From a virus: DNA of 49,052 bases. The position numbers were made by a program, and so were the translations under genes. Where the stretch lies: positions 1 through 49,052 of IMG/VR virus record IMGVR_UViG_3300020057_001243; one strand, written 5' to 3'. The notes below the pieces were generated by a model. It saw nothing but the letters and a program-made list of their open reading frames with translations, was not told the DNA's origin and did no database searches. Every line of letters starts with the position of its first letter. Within the stretch, counting starts at the first letter, position 1. Of this stretch, positions 42,097 to 49,052 are shown piece after piece.

Positions 42097-42773
42097 TGTT
42101 AATTGGTAAAATTGAAGCTAAAATTATTGCACCAGATAATCCACAGCGAACGGATCAAGCATGGGAATGGGAAGCTATTCCAACACCAGAGCAGAAAAAA
42201 AAGTTAAATGGTGAACCTTTCCTTATTAAGTTAGGACCGAATTCTCAGTGTGTCGGCAATACTCATCAAGACTTGCTCTATGGAGTTGCCAAAGAGTTCC
42301 CAGCAAAGATCGGTCTTTTGGCAACTGAAGATACTTATGAATATTACACTTGGATCAATTCATATCTTTATCATTTAGGTAAGCCGTATGATGCCAGCCA
42401 CTTGAAATACTTCCAGGTGCACGTTGATTATTTTAACCATGTTTTTAAAATTCACGGAATCCCTGTTAAAGCTAAAGGTATCGAGATTCCAAAGAAAGAA
42501 CAAACTTTGGAAACCGTCAAGTTTTGGATCGAAGAAACAAAACGCCAAGTTGGACTCGGGACTTTTCTAACAGGCTCCGGAGGTCACTGGATGCGCGGTG
42601 ACACTATTGAAGTGCATGATGATCACATGGGGCTAGGTGGAAACGACCCATTCGGCACAAGTCCTTATAAATCAAAGACACAGAAAACAAGAGTTAGAGT
42701 AGTTTATAAGGATAAATTCCTAGAATCAAAAACGATTCGAAGAATTACAGTTTTAGAAGATCACAAATGGTAG
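42096..42773 (+). CDS. C39/papain-like cysteine peptidase, endolysin candidate
   Basis: A 225-residue protein. C52 (SQCVGNTHQDL) at a helix start, H164 (GSGGHWMRGD) and N183/D184 (GNDPFG) give a Cys-His-Asn/Asp arrangement like C39-like peptidases. It lacks a signal peptide. Position before a membrane-protein gene and a spanin-like pair suggests cell-wall peptide cleavage for lysis. No lysozyme or amidase motif is seen anywhere else in the window. Confidence 0.6.
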   Translation: MLIGKIEAKIIAPDNPQRTDQAWEWEAIPTPEQKKKLNGEPFLIKLGPNSQCVGNTHQDLLYGVAKEFPAKIGLLATEDTYEYYTWINSYLYHLGKPYDASHLKYFQVHVDYFNHVFKIHGIPVKAKGIEIPKKEQTLETVKFWIEETKRQVGLGTFLTGSGGHWMRGDTIEVHDDHMGLGGNDPFGTSPYKSKTQKTRVRVVYKDKFLESKTIRRITVLEDHKW

Positions 42774-42780
42774 GTTAAAT

Positions 42781-43209
42781 ATGGAAGAGATTTTTATAGA
42801 AGTTTTAAGGGGAGTATTCGCATGGGCTGGCGAAACGTTTCGTTCTTACGTTCGGCTCGGTTATATCCTATTTATTTTCGCTGTCTGTATTTACAGATTT
42901 GAATTCAGTGATTTAAGAGATTTTTACCGAGATAAGGAAAATAAAAAGTATAGCAGAAGCCGCTTTACTCTATTTGTTTCCTTCCTAGCTGGTATAATTT
43001 TCGTTACGTTAGATTATCTAAATATCCCTGAAGGAATTCACAAAAAGGAAATCATTAAGATTATGATAGTTTCTCATATTGCGCACTTTATTTCGTTCGT
43101 AGTATTGAAATTTTCTTATGATTACCTAATTAAATTTATAATGTCGGGGACATTGTTTAAAATTATTTTCAGGAGGTCATTAGATGAGCCTGTTGAACCT
43201 ACTCAATAA
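42781..43209 (+). CDS. multi-span membrane protein, holin candidate
   Basis: A 142-residue protein with about three to four predicted membrane segments (around residues 26-40, 64-82, 98-112, 118-134), and a charged cytoplasmic tail. It follows the peptidase gene by 7 bases. Size and placement suit a holin, but no holin family is recognised. Confidence 0.5.
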   Translation: MEEIFIEVLRGVFAWAGETFRSYVRLGYILFIFAVCIYRFEFSDLRDFYRDKENKKYSRSRFTLFVSFLAGIIFVTLDYLNIPEGIHKKEIIKIMIVSHIAHFISFVVLKFSYDYLIKFIMSGTLFKIIFRRSLDEPVEPTQ

Positions 43210-43408
43210 CCTAACAGATTCAGGAAAGAAAGCGTTCTATATTGCGATTTTTATATTAATAATAATCTGCATCCTGTATTTATTTTCGGCAGAAATTTCC
43301 AAAGGATGGAAGAGGGCATATGATGAATTTAGCAAAACTAATTTTAGTGATGAGTCTGAGTATGATTCAAATTGCGTGCCAGAGCCAGGCGAACCTTGCA
43401 AGGAATAA
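43184..43408 (+). CDS. small single-span protein, i-spanin candidate
   Basis: A 74-residue protein with one membrane segment at about residues 18-36 and a charged outer part. AGGAGGT upstream is a strong ribosome site. It overlaps the previous gene by 26 bases, and the lipoprotein gene 43323 is embedded in its end, the arrangement of overlapping spanin pairs. Confidence 0.45.
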   Translation: MSLLNLLNNLTDSGKKAFYIAIFILIIICILYLFSAEISKGWKRAYDEFSKTNFSDESEYDSNCVPEPGEPCKE

Positions 43409-43733
43409 CCTAGCGGTTGTTTGTTCTGGATCATTTGAGTCAACAAACCGCACAATGCAGCTTCCTCCAGAGGCGAAAGTTCTAGAATCGGAAAGAAAGA
43501 AGTTCGGGTCTTCCGTTTTTGTCCCAGCTAGCAGATATAATGCTTTGCTTCGACACGCAAAGGAACTTGCTGAATGTGGGAAGGGTAGTCAGTGCTTGAT
43601 TGAACATACCGAATACGAGCGAGATTGTGAAGCCGAATGGGCTGAAAGTCTGGAATCTAGTTTTATTCCAGGGTTTCTTCGCTTTCGTTCTTCATGCAAG
43701 ATACCTAAACCTCAATGCGAAATAGATATCTAA
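43323..43733 (+). CDS. outer lipoprotein, o-spanin candidate
   Basis: A 136-residue protein with a lipoprotein signal ending IQIAC (Cys19), then a soluble part with about eight Cys. It starts in another frame within the previous gene (overlap 86 bases), as o-spanins do. It is longer than typical Rz1 products. GAGGG six bases before ATG 43323 supports this start over 43320. Confidence 0.5.
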   Translation: MNLAKLILVMSLSMIQIACQSQANLARNNLAVVCSGSFESTNRTMQLPPEAKVLESERKKFGSSVFVPASRYNALLRHAKELAECGKGSQCLIEHTEYERDCEAEWAESLESSFIPGFLRFRSSCKIPKPQCEIDI

Positions 43734-43737
43734 TTTT

Positions 43738-43980
43738 ATGCTTAAAGAGAGAAAAGTTAGAGCTGTAAATATCGGAAGGGAAGAGGTTTTTTATTTCTAT
43801 TTAGATATGGAAATCCCTTTCCTTGGAAAATTCGAAATTAAACTCAGCAATCCAGACATTAGGCGTTACGCAGTTACCCACCTTGACGAAGACAAAAGCC
43901 TAATCATGCGTTTTAATACATATGAAGAGGCAGAAAATTGGTGTGGTGAGATGGGCTATGAAGTTGACGATAGATGGTGA
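43738..43980 (+). CDS. small hypothetical protein, end of plus-strand late run
   Basis: An 80-residue alpha/beta protein (GKFEIKLSNPDIRRYAVTHL, then a helix EEAENWCGEMGYEVDD). It is the last plus-strand gene and converges with the 459-residue minus gene 6 bases away. No family recognised; an AT palindrome at 43989-44000 lies at the junction. Confidence 0.5.
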   Translation: MLKERKVRAVNIGREEVFYFYLDMEIPFLGKFEIKLSNPDIRRYAVTHLDEDKSLIMRFNTYEEAENWCGEMGYEVDDRW

Positions 43981-43986
43981 TTGATT

Positions 43987-45366
43987 TTATTTAATTAAAT
44001 TTGTTGGATCTGTATTTAAAATCCATTCTACAAAATGCCATTTGCCTTTTTTATTGAGTGCTTTCACCTGGACAACAGTCTGATATCGTTTGCGAATCTC
44101 TTCATCTAATTCTTTCGTATGAAGAATGGATATGATTTCGCCTTCAGAAGTACTAATTTTGAATTTATGATCTGGTTTAGTTAACCATCCAGAAGGTTCA
44201 CCTAATTCGCCTATGAATACCGCCTCTTTCCCTTCTTCTTCATTATAATTCTCCAAGTATGCTTTAACCATGGACATTTTCCTTCTATCTTCTGGTTTCA
44301 AGGTTATTGAAACACTTGATTTAGGTAATGAAACTGTAATACTTTCTATGCCATCTTCAGGAATAGGGGATAAAGATTGAAGGCTAGCTGCAATTTTTGA
44401 TGCCAAGCTAAAATCAGCTTTAATTGAATCTATAAAATCTCCTGCCTTATCTTTAGCTTCAATTCGTTTTTTTGAATATAAATGTTTAACTGAATTTAAA
44501 CTCGTCTCTAAACGTTCCTCAAATATACTATTATCTTTTTGAGCTTGATTCTCTTCAAAATCAACTAACAAAACAGTGCTACTTGTCCCAACTCCGATAA
44601 GCATAGCCGTTGGTTCAATTGTAGAATCAAGTGAATTCAGCTTGCTCTTAATTATATCTGAAATATTTTGAAATACTCGAGATAATGTTGAAATTTTAAC
44701 TTTGCCTTTGCTAATTCCAACAGTTGGTAATTCTATTGACAGAGAATGCGATTGTTTTTGTTGCTTTGCAAATCCAGATTCTTCATCATATTTTCTTTGT
44801 AATTTTTCTGCCAGACGGACATTTTCTTCCATTTCTCTTTTTCTTAAACTAGGAAATTTAACATATAGGGGTTCCATTCTTGCAAGATGCTCTCTAATCG
44901 CAAATAGAGTCTCAGCAGTCGAAAATTCTTTTCCTAAATCTAAGCTTCCCCAATCTGTCATTTCATTAACCTCTATTGCATCCCCTTCTAGTTCGAATAC
45001 TGGCTCGCAAAGAGTGGATTCTTTTGCTTTTCGAAAAGCTAGAATTACAGAATTTCTGTCATTTTCTAATATCAAACTATTCCAGTAAATGCTTCTCGAT
45101 TGCTTACCTAAAAATCCTTCTTCATTTTTTTCGAATTCAGTAATATTTTTAAAAACTGGACTAAGATATAAAAATTTAGCCTCATCTCTATTGTTTCTAT
45201 ACCAGAAAATAAATACTGATATTGCTCCTTTCTTTTTCCATACCTCGAAATGAGCTAAAACTAATCTCTGAAAACTTAACCCAAGCTTAATTTCATTGGA
45301 ATAAACAATAAAGCTCTTTCGATTTAAAGTTTTGACCTCTAAGCCATGGATAAAATTTAGTTGCAT
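43987..45366 (-). CDS. 459-residue protein of unknown family
   Basis: A minus-strand protein with a mixed N-terminal half (beta-rich, residues 1-130), a helical charged centre (180-330) and a beta-rich C-terminal 100 residues (KTELDEEIRKRYQTVVQV-like strands). No signal peptide, no membrane span, no motif recognised. It lies last in a minus-strand block, convergent to the phage late genes. Base composition matches its neighbours. It could be a lysogeny, immunity or defence gene; this is speculation. Confidence 0.55.
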   Translation of the reverse strand: MQLNFIHGLEVKTLNRKSFIVYSNEIKLGLSFQRLVLAHFEVWKKKGAISVFIFWYRNNRDEAKFLYLSPVFKNITEFEKNEEGFLGKQSRSIYWNSLILENDRNSVILAFRKAKESTLCEPVFELEGDAIEVNEMTDWGSLDLGKEFSTAETLFAIREHLARMEPLYVKFPSLRKREMEENVRLAEKLQRKYDEESGFAKQQKQSHSLSIELPTVGISKGKVKISTLSRVFQNISDIIKSKLNSLDSTIEPTAMLIGVGTSSTVLLVDFEENQAQKDNSIFEERLETSLNSVKHLYSKKRIEAKDKAGDFIDSIKADFSLASKIAASLQSLSPIPEDGIESITVSLPKSSVSITLKPEDRRKMSMVKAYLENYNEEEGKEAVFIGELGEPSGWLTKPDHKFKISTSEGEIISILHTKELDEEIRKRYQTVVQVKALNKKGKWHFVEWILNTDPTNLIK

Positions 45367-45413
45367 ATGGTAAATAATTTCGACACTTTAACGCCCATTA
45401 CTTTAGGAAAATA

Positions 45414-46289
45414 TTAGCTTTCTCCAATATACTCATCCAATCCTTTAATTTTTTTCAATACCTGGAACTCAGATCTTTTAGATTTAAGGGCAATTTTTGC
45501 GTATAACTCGGGACCACCTTTAGGAAATCCTTTCGCAAAATCAGCTATTTCTTTCTTCGCATTCTCTTCTCGTTTGATGAACTTTTTGAGCTCGTCCTCT
45601 TTTTCCTTTTCGATTTTTCTCAAGATATTCACTCTTTCCCACCAGGAAAGGATTTGCTTGTTATAAGATTGAATTTGATCATCTGTTAGTTCAGGATATT
45701 TCTCGTTCTTATTCGCTTTTTTAATCGCTTCTAGATCACGATCTATTTGATAAAGAGTCCATTGCGGTATTGCCTCATGTATCACGTGTCTGATGGCTTT
45801 TCGCAAGTTTCGAGGATCCGTTTCAGCTTTACCTGAGGTATAGTCTCCACCTTTGTAGTTTTTGATTAAAGCTGGAATTCCCCATTCCCGAATCATTATC
45901 TCTTGGCGTTCTTCTGGCCAATAACGTTGATTAGTATCGTTGTCTCCATAGATTGCCTCGCGGTAAGTTGAATCATAATCAGATTCTAAGAAGACAACTG
46001 GAACCATGAAATTTTTTGGAAGCTTTTTCTTTTTAATCCCTTCGATAACAGCCGTCCATCGACGTCTTCCTCTTAGGATAAGTAGTTTGCCCGATTTCTT
46101 GTCTTTGTATACTAATAATGGTTTATCGCCCCAGATTCCATTTTTCCAAACTGATTCGCAGAACGACCGCCATTCTTCCTTTTGTTCTGGCGTACGAGGG
46201 GGGCGAGCTGCATTCTTTGGATCTGGTCTAAGAGATATTGCTTTCTTTTGGGTAACAACGGAGGAAATTTTTAACTTAGAATTACTCAT
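45414..46289 (-). CDS. ParB-domain protein, partition candidate
   Basis: A 291-residue protein with an N-terminal ParB/Spo0J-like domain: LLVYKDKKSGKLLILRGRRR with GRRRW at 74-78, then VPVVFLESD. The remainder is helical, with a basic coiled coil at about 220-270. No ParA gene is recognised nearby. Unlike the ParB-domain gene at 20277 it stands alone on the minus strand, as a plasmid-partition or host-control gene might. Confidence 0.7.
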   Translation of the reverse strand: MSNSKLKISSVVTQKKAISLRPDPKNAARPPRTPEQKEEWRSFCESVWKNGIWGDKPLLVYKDKKSGKLLILRGRRRWTAVIEGIKKKKLPKNFMVPVVFLESDYDSTYREAIYGDNDTNQRYWPEERQEIMIREWGIPALIKNYKGGDYTSGKAETDPRNLRKAIRHVIHEAIPQWTLYQIDRDLEAIKKANKNEKYPELTDDQIQSYNKQILSWWERVNILRKIEKEKEDELKKFIKREENAKKEIADFAKGFPKGGPELYAKIALKSKRSEFQVLKKIKGLDEYIGES

Positions 46290-46394
46290 CTTAGCCTAAA
46301 TATCGGAATCATCTTCTAAATTCAATACGATTCGAATTCAGAAGATGAGACATAACGATCTGCTAGTCTTCTTTTGATTTGATTCTAACGCGAA

Positions 46395-46637
46395 TTAAGG
46401 CATTCCATATTGAACCCATTCTTCCATAGATTGAATCATCACCCTAAGGGAAGCAATGCGGTATTTTATCTTCAAACGAAGATCAGAAAGAACCAAGGAC
46501 GGAAACGGCTTGATAATGAACAAACGTCTTTTGCCACTTGGGAAATGCCGAAATCGAAATTCGCTGTTATTGATTTGTATCACCATGAAGGTTTCACCCT
46601 TAATGATGATTAGGTTATTTGTTAGATTCGTATACAT
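46395..46637 (-). CDS. small basic hypothetical protein
   Basis: An 80-residue basic protein. AAGGAG about 10 bases before ATG 46637 (minus strand) supports the start; an in-frame ATG 17 codons on is an alternative. It is first in the minus-strand block, divergent from the SIR2 unit across 104 bases. No family recognised; its position is that of a phage repressor, but no HTH is evident. Confidence 0.5.
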   Translation of the reverse strand: MYTNLTNNLIIIKGETFMVIQINNSEFRFRHFPSGKRRLFIIKPFPSLVLSDLRLKIKYRIASLRVMIQSMEEWVQYGMP

Positions 46638-46678
46638 AGATTTGTATCTCCTTTACTTAAATTAGTAGGAGGTTTTGA

Positions 46679-46727
46679 ACCTGTTTTCAGGTAATTTGAG
46701 ACAAAATTTCATTTTAAATTGAAATTT
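46679..46727. promoter_or_regulatory. two inverted repeats in a divergent intergenic region
   Basis: ACCTG/CAGGT (46679-46692, 4-base loop) and AAATTTCA/TGAAATTT (46704-46711 and 46720-46727, 8-base spacer) lie between the divergent genes ending at 46637 and starting at 46742. Placement suits operators for one or both transcripts. No convincing -35/-10 pair was identified. Confidence 0.45.
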
Positions 46728-46741
46728 CCCGATAAACTAAC

Positions 46742-47017
46742 ATGAATCAAAAAAAATATGCGAACCAAACCGATGAAGACCAATTTGTTCTTACAAATGA
46801 TGCAGAAGAATACATAAAATATCGAGACATCCCTTTGTGCCAGGTATGCAATCGACTAATCTCTGATATTCAAATGTTTCGGGGAACAGGAAAACAAGGA
46901 ATTTGGTTGGATAAGGTATTTTTCCCATTTATAATTTTCGAATTCACTTGTCATGGTTCATCATTAAAATTTAAAACGTTTGGTGGAGACATTGCCAAGG
47001 TGGAAGAATCAATATGA
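46742..47017 (+). CDS. 91-residue CxxC protein paired with SIR2-like gene
   Basis: A small protein with C33-x2-C36 (CQVC) and C70-H71, a possible zinc site, a Trp-containing GTGKQGIWLDKVF segment and a beta-rich C-terminus. Its stop overlaps the SIR2-like start (ATGA), so the two are almost certainly co-translated. No family is recognised. As the partner of a SIR2-like protein it could be a sensor, activator or antitoxin-like inhibitor. Confidence 0.6.
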   Translation: MNQKKYANQTDEDQFVLTNDAEEYIKYRDIPLCQVCNRLISDIQMFRGTGKQGIWLDKVFFPFIIFEFTCHGSSLKFKTFGGDIAKVEESI

Positions 47018-48027
47018 AAACTCTATACTTGTTTGGTGCAGGTGCTAGTGCAGATGCAGTTCCAGTTGTCGGAGGTATAACTTTTTTCTGGGATAAGTAT
47101 TTCAAAAAGGAAACAGCAAAATTTCATAAAAGCGTGTATAAAAAAATTGATTCGCCTTTATTAGAAGATATAGACAAATTAATTGATGAGACTAAAGACT
47201 TCGGAACTCCAGATGTTTATGCAAAGTCAGTAGCTCTATCAAAAGGAATTTTTTCAAAAGAATATCGAATTGTTAAGACAGCTTTAAATTACTTTATAAT
47301 ATTATGCTATCTAGTAAATGAAATAGATAAAAGATATTTTTCTTTTTTTTCCGCACTTGTAGATTCAGAAAATAAAAATTCACACATATTGCATAAAGAT
47401 GTATTTATCGCAACTTGGAATTATGACTTTCAAATAACAAAATCCATTTCTATTTTGTTGAACAAAAATTTAACTGATATAAATCATTTGCTATATAATA
47501 AGTTATTTAGAATAAATGGTTACGCTGGTTCTTTGAGAGGAACCGTAGATAACAGAGAAAGTTTTCGTCTAACACAACCTGAAAATGAAAACGATAATTA
47601 TATTTTTAGATCAAGTTTTCCAGCAAGCATAGTTAAGGATATTAATGATTCATATGCTCGCATAATGGAAGATAAAAATTTAATATATCACAACATTTCC
47701 TTTGCCTGGGAACCACTAAATTTTAATTTAGAGAGACAACAGATTTTTCCTTTTCTAGATCAAATTAAAGTTTTAGTTGTAATAGGTTACTCTTTCCCAA
47801 CCTTTAATAGATTTATTGATAAAGAATTAATCTCCAAGATGATAAATCTTGAAAAAATTTACATTCAAGATCCGAGTGATAGTATTGAAAACAGAATTAT
47901 TCCATTCCTTGATATAAGAATGCCAGTCTATAAAATATCCAGGGATTCAGAACAGAAAAGTTATTACGATATTGAACATATAAAACACCCTGACCAATTC
48001 TTTATCCCTCCAGAACTCGACCAGTAG
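47014..48027 (+). CDS. SIR2-like NADase-fold protein, defence candidate
   Basis: A 337-residue protein with SIR2-like signatures: FGAGASADAVP at the N-terminus (NAD-binding loop), TWNYD at 134-138 (family form TNYD), INGYAGS with N168-G169 where many SIR2 domains have HG, and VIGYSFP with GYSFP at 258-262. Bacterial SIR2-like proteins in anti-phage systems (Thoeris ThsA, DSR, SIR2-HerA) deplete NAD. Here no HerA, TIR or APAZ partner is visible, only the small CxxC protein. The His-to-Asn position may be a family variant or may affect catalysis. Confidence 0.75.
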   Translation: MKTLYLFGAGASADAVPVVGGITFFWDKYFKKETAKFHKSVYKKIDSPLLEDIDKLIDETKDFGTPDVYAKSVALSKGIFSKEYRIVKTALNYFIILCYLVNEIDKRYFSFFSALVDSENKNSHILHKDVFIATWNYDFQITKSISILLNKNLTDINHLLYNKLFRINGYAGSLRGTVDNRESFRLTQPENENDNYIFRSSFPASIVKDINDSYARIMEDKNLIYHNISFAWEPLNFNLERQQIFPFLDQIKVLVVIGYSFPTFNRFIDKELISKMINLEKIYIQDPSDSIENRIIPFLDIRMPVYKISRDSEQKSYYDIEHIKHPDQFFIPPELDQ

Positions 48028-48042
48028 AAAATCTTTGCCCTC

Positions 48043-48162
48043 CAATATCTCTAGCTAGAGTGCGACTTTGAGGGCTTCCCAATATCGCGTACATGCACGC
48101 GACATGCCAGCTCCAATATCGCTAGCTGGAACGCGATTTCAATATCGCTAGTTAGAGTGCGA
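48043..48162. repeat. four 23-base palindromic repeat units
   Basis: Units at 48043-48065, 48080-48102, 48114-48136 and 48140-48162 each start CAATATC and end GCGA. Starts are 37, 34 and 26 bases apart. Unit 2 has perfect TCGCGT/ACGCGA arms, unit 4 has 8-base AATATCGC/GCGATATT arms, unit 3 has ATCGC/GCGAT, and unit 1 has lost the outer stem but holds CTCTAGCTAGAG, a perfect palindrome. CCAGCT/AGCTGG also pairs across units 2-3. The cluster fills most of the 48028-48326 gap; the remainder (48163-48326) shows no supported gene. Candidate iterons, parS-like sites or dispersed chromosomal repeats. Confidence 0.75.
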
Positions 48163-48326
48163 TATTATATAGAAAAGAACAATGAAAGGTACAACCTTAG
48201 TGAAAAAAGAAGAGAAGATCGCTGAATGCGATAATATAGAATTCTAGTATAAAATTCGAATTAACTAGGAAAATTGAGATTGCCGAATGTATTGATTAAG
48301 TCGAATAGTATAGAAGAGTTAAAAAT

Positions 48327-49052
48327 ATGACAATTCCAGAAGCAGAAAGGAAATCTAAGTATATTTTAGATAATTATTTATTTTCTATTTTTGCAAGAAA
48401 GGATGATTTTACAATTCATAGCCATAGACGTGAAATGCTAAAAATTGTAAATTCTGGTAAGGCGACTCCTGATGATTGGTATGCCCTTGCTATTTTAGAA
48501 TTCAATTTAGGTAACTATTCTGAGTCGATGAAAACCTTGAAAGGTTTATCTACTGTATCACCAGAGTTCCGAAATATCTATGCTTATGCTCAACTAACGC
48601 TTGTTCAAAATTCAATTTCTATTTCCAAAAGTGAATCTGCAATTTTGAATGAATTCTTTACAGGGACAAATTTAATTAAGCCAGATAAATTACTTTATCA
48701 AATGATAAAGAATTCTATTCAATCTAACAATTCTCGGTTTGGTTTGAAAAAAGATATTATTATCAAAGTTGAATATTTCAATCCTAAGAATTTTAAATTA
48801 ACGTCTGGTCCATTTGAATTTTCTGAAAATATCGAACCGTCAAATGAATTGGATCATGGATCAAACATTGGAAGTGTATTTGATTTGAATCTTCAAATCT
48901 ATATACTAAACAATGGATTAGAAGAAAAACATAGAAAGTTTTTAATTGATTATTTGGACGAAAATGAAATTGATCAACTAATTACCGAAAATACAGCAGA
49001 AGATTTAAAAACAGAACGTGACTATTCTGAATATACTCTATTGAATATTTGA
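48327..49052 (+). CDS. hypothetical protein with TPR-like N-terminal half
   Basis: A 241-residue protein. Residues about 45-105 form helix pairs (DDWYALAILEFNLGNYSESM, then EFRNIYAYAQLTLVQ) like tetratricopeptide repeats. The C-terminal half is mixed and acidic (DYLDENEIDQLITENT). It ends on the last base of the window and looks complete. Function unknown; accessory position after the palindrome cluster. Confidence 0.55.
   Translation: MTIPEAERKSKYILDNYLFSIFARKDDFTIHSHRREMLKIVNSGKATPDDWYALAILEFNLGNYSESMKTLKGLSTVSPEFRNIYAYAQLTLVQNSISISKSESAILNEFFTGTNLIKPDKLLYQMIKNSIQSNNSRFGLKKDIIIKVEYFNPKNFKLTSGPFEFSENIEPSNELDHGSNIGSVFDLNLQIYILNNGLEEKHRKFLIDYLDENEIDQLITENTAEDLKTERDYSEYTLLNI

Noticed and set aside
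43989-44000. Terminator at convergent gene ends
   Set aside because: ATTTAATTAAAT is a perfect palindrome but has no GC stem or real U-tract; too weak to call.
46410-46665. Plus-strand frames opposite the 80-residue minus gene
   Set aside because: The minus-strand frame has a strong AAGGAG start and its own intergenic region; the plus frames have none.
48043-48162. CRISPR-like array
   Set aside because: Units are palindromic and vary in sequence, spacing is 26-37 bases from start to start, leaving only 3-14 bases between units, and there is no cas gene.
48182-48247. 21-codon frame after the palindrome cluster
   Set aside because: No ribosome site and no protein-like pattern beyond chance.

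Overview
The window is an AT-rich stretch of bacterial DNA that is mostly one tailed-phage genome. A siphovirus-like body plan is inferred from the long tape-measure protein, the tail-tube gene and the absence of any contractile-sheath gene. Low GC, a spirochaete-like lipobox (FSNC) in the flanking lipoprotein and many TTG/GTG starts fit Leptospira or a relative. No RNA gene or species marker is present, so the host assignment is an inference.

Layout. (1) 1-1853: three flanking, host-like genes (zinc-ribbon SAM methyltransferase, small secreted Cys-rich protein, minus-strand lipoprotein). (2) 1935-17897: a long plus-strand early/middle block packed with 4-8 base gene overlaps. It holds a KilA-N/KilAC antirepressor-type protein, a recombination module (possible annealing protein, SbcD-like nuclease, SbcC/Rad50-like ATPase), an HTH_36 replication-type protein, a VRR-NUC nuclease, a C2H2 finger protein, a DPPW methyltransferase, an ASCH protein, a Gp37/Gp68 (DUF5131) protein, at least one YopX-type protein and many small zinc or coiled-coil proteins. 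(3) 17953-21457: a second transcription unit with a DUF488 protein, a putative antirestriction adenine methyltransferase that seems to lack a normal start codon, a ParB-domain protein and an HTH/TerS-like protein. (4) 21464-31062: packaging and head genes (TerS, TerL, DUF4055-type portal, scaffold, P22-like coat, connectors, minor capsid proteins, tail terminator, tail tube). (5) 31074-41399: tail genes, including a chaperone pair joined by a -1 frameshift on a run of 12 A, the tape measure, distal tail and hub proteins, and collar/fibre proteins. (6) 41401-43980: a lysis cassette (C39/papain-like peptidase candidate, multi-TM holin candidate, small TM protein overlapped by a lipoprotein in spanin-like style). 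(7) 43987-46637: a minus-strand block with a 459-residue unknown, a second ParB-domain protein and a small unknown. (8) 46679-49052: an accessory end with inverted repeats in the divergent promoter region, a two-gene unit of a 91-residue CxxC protein and a SIR2-like NADase-fold protein (a defence candidate), a cluster of four 23-base palindromic units, and an unknown protein.

No integrase, resolvase, transposase, excisionase or recognisable CI-type repressor is visible, and no att repeat was found by reading. Together with a free-standing ParB-domain gene this leaves open a plasmid-like prophage or an incomplete element. The most interesting items are the SIR2 unit with its small partner, the 48.0-48.2 kb palindromic cluster, the frameshift site, the SbcCD-type module with a non-canonical hook, and the non-ATG start of the antirestriction methyltransferase.
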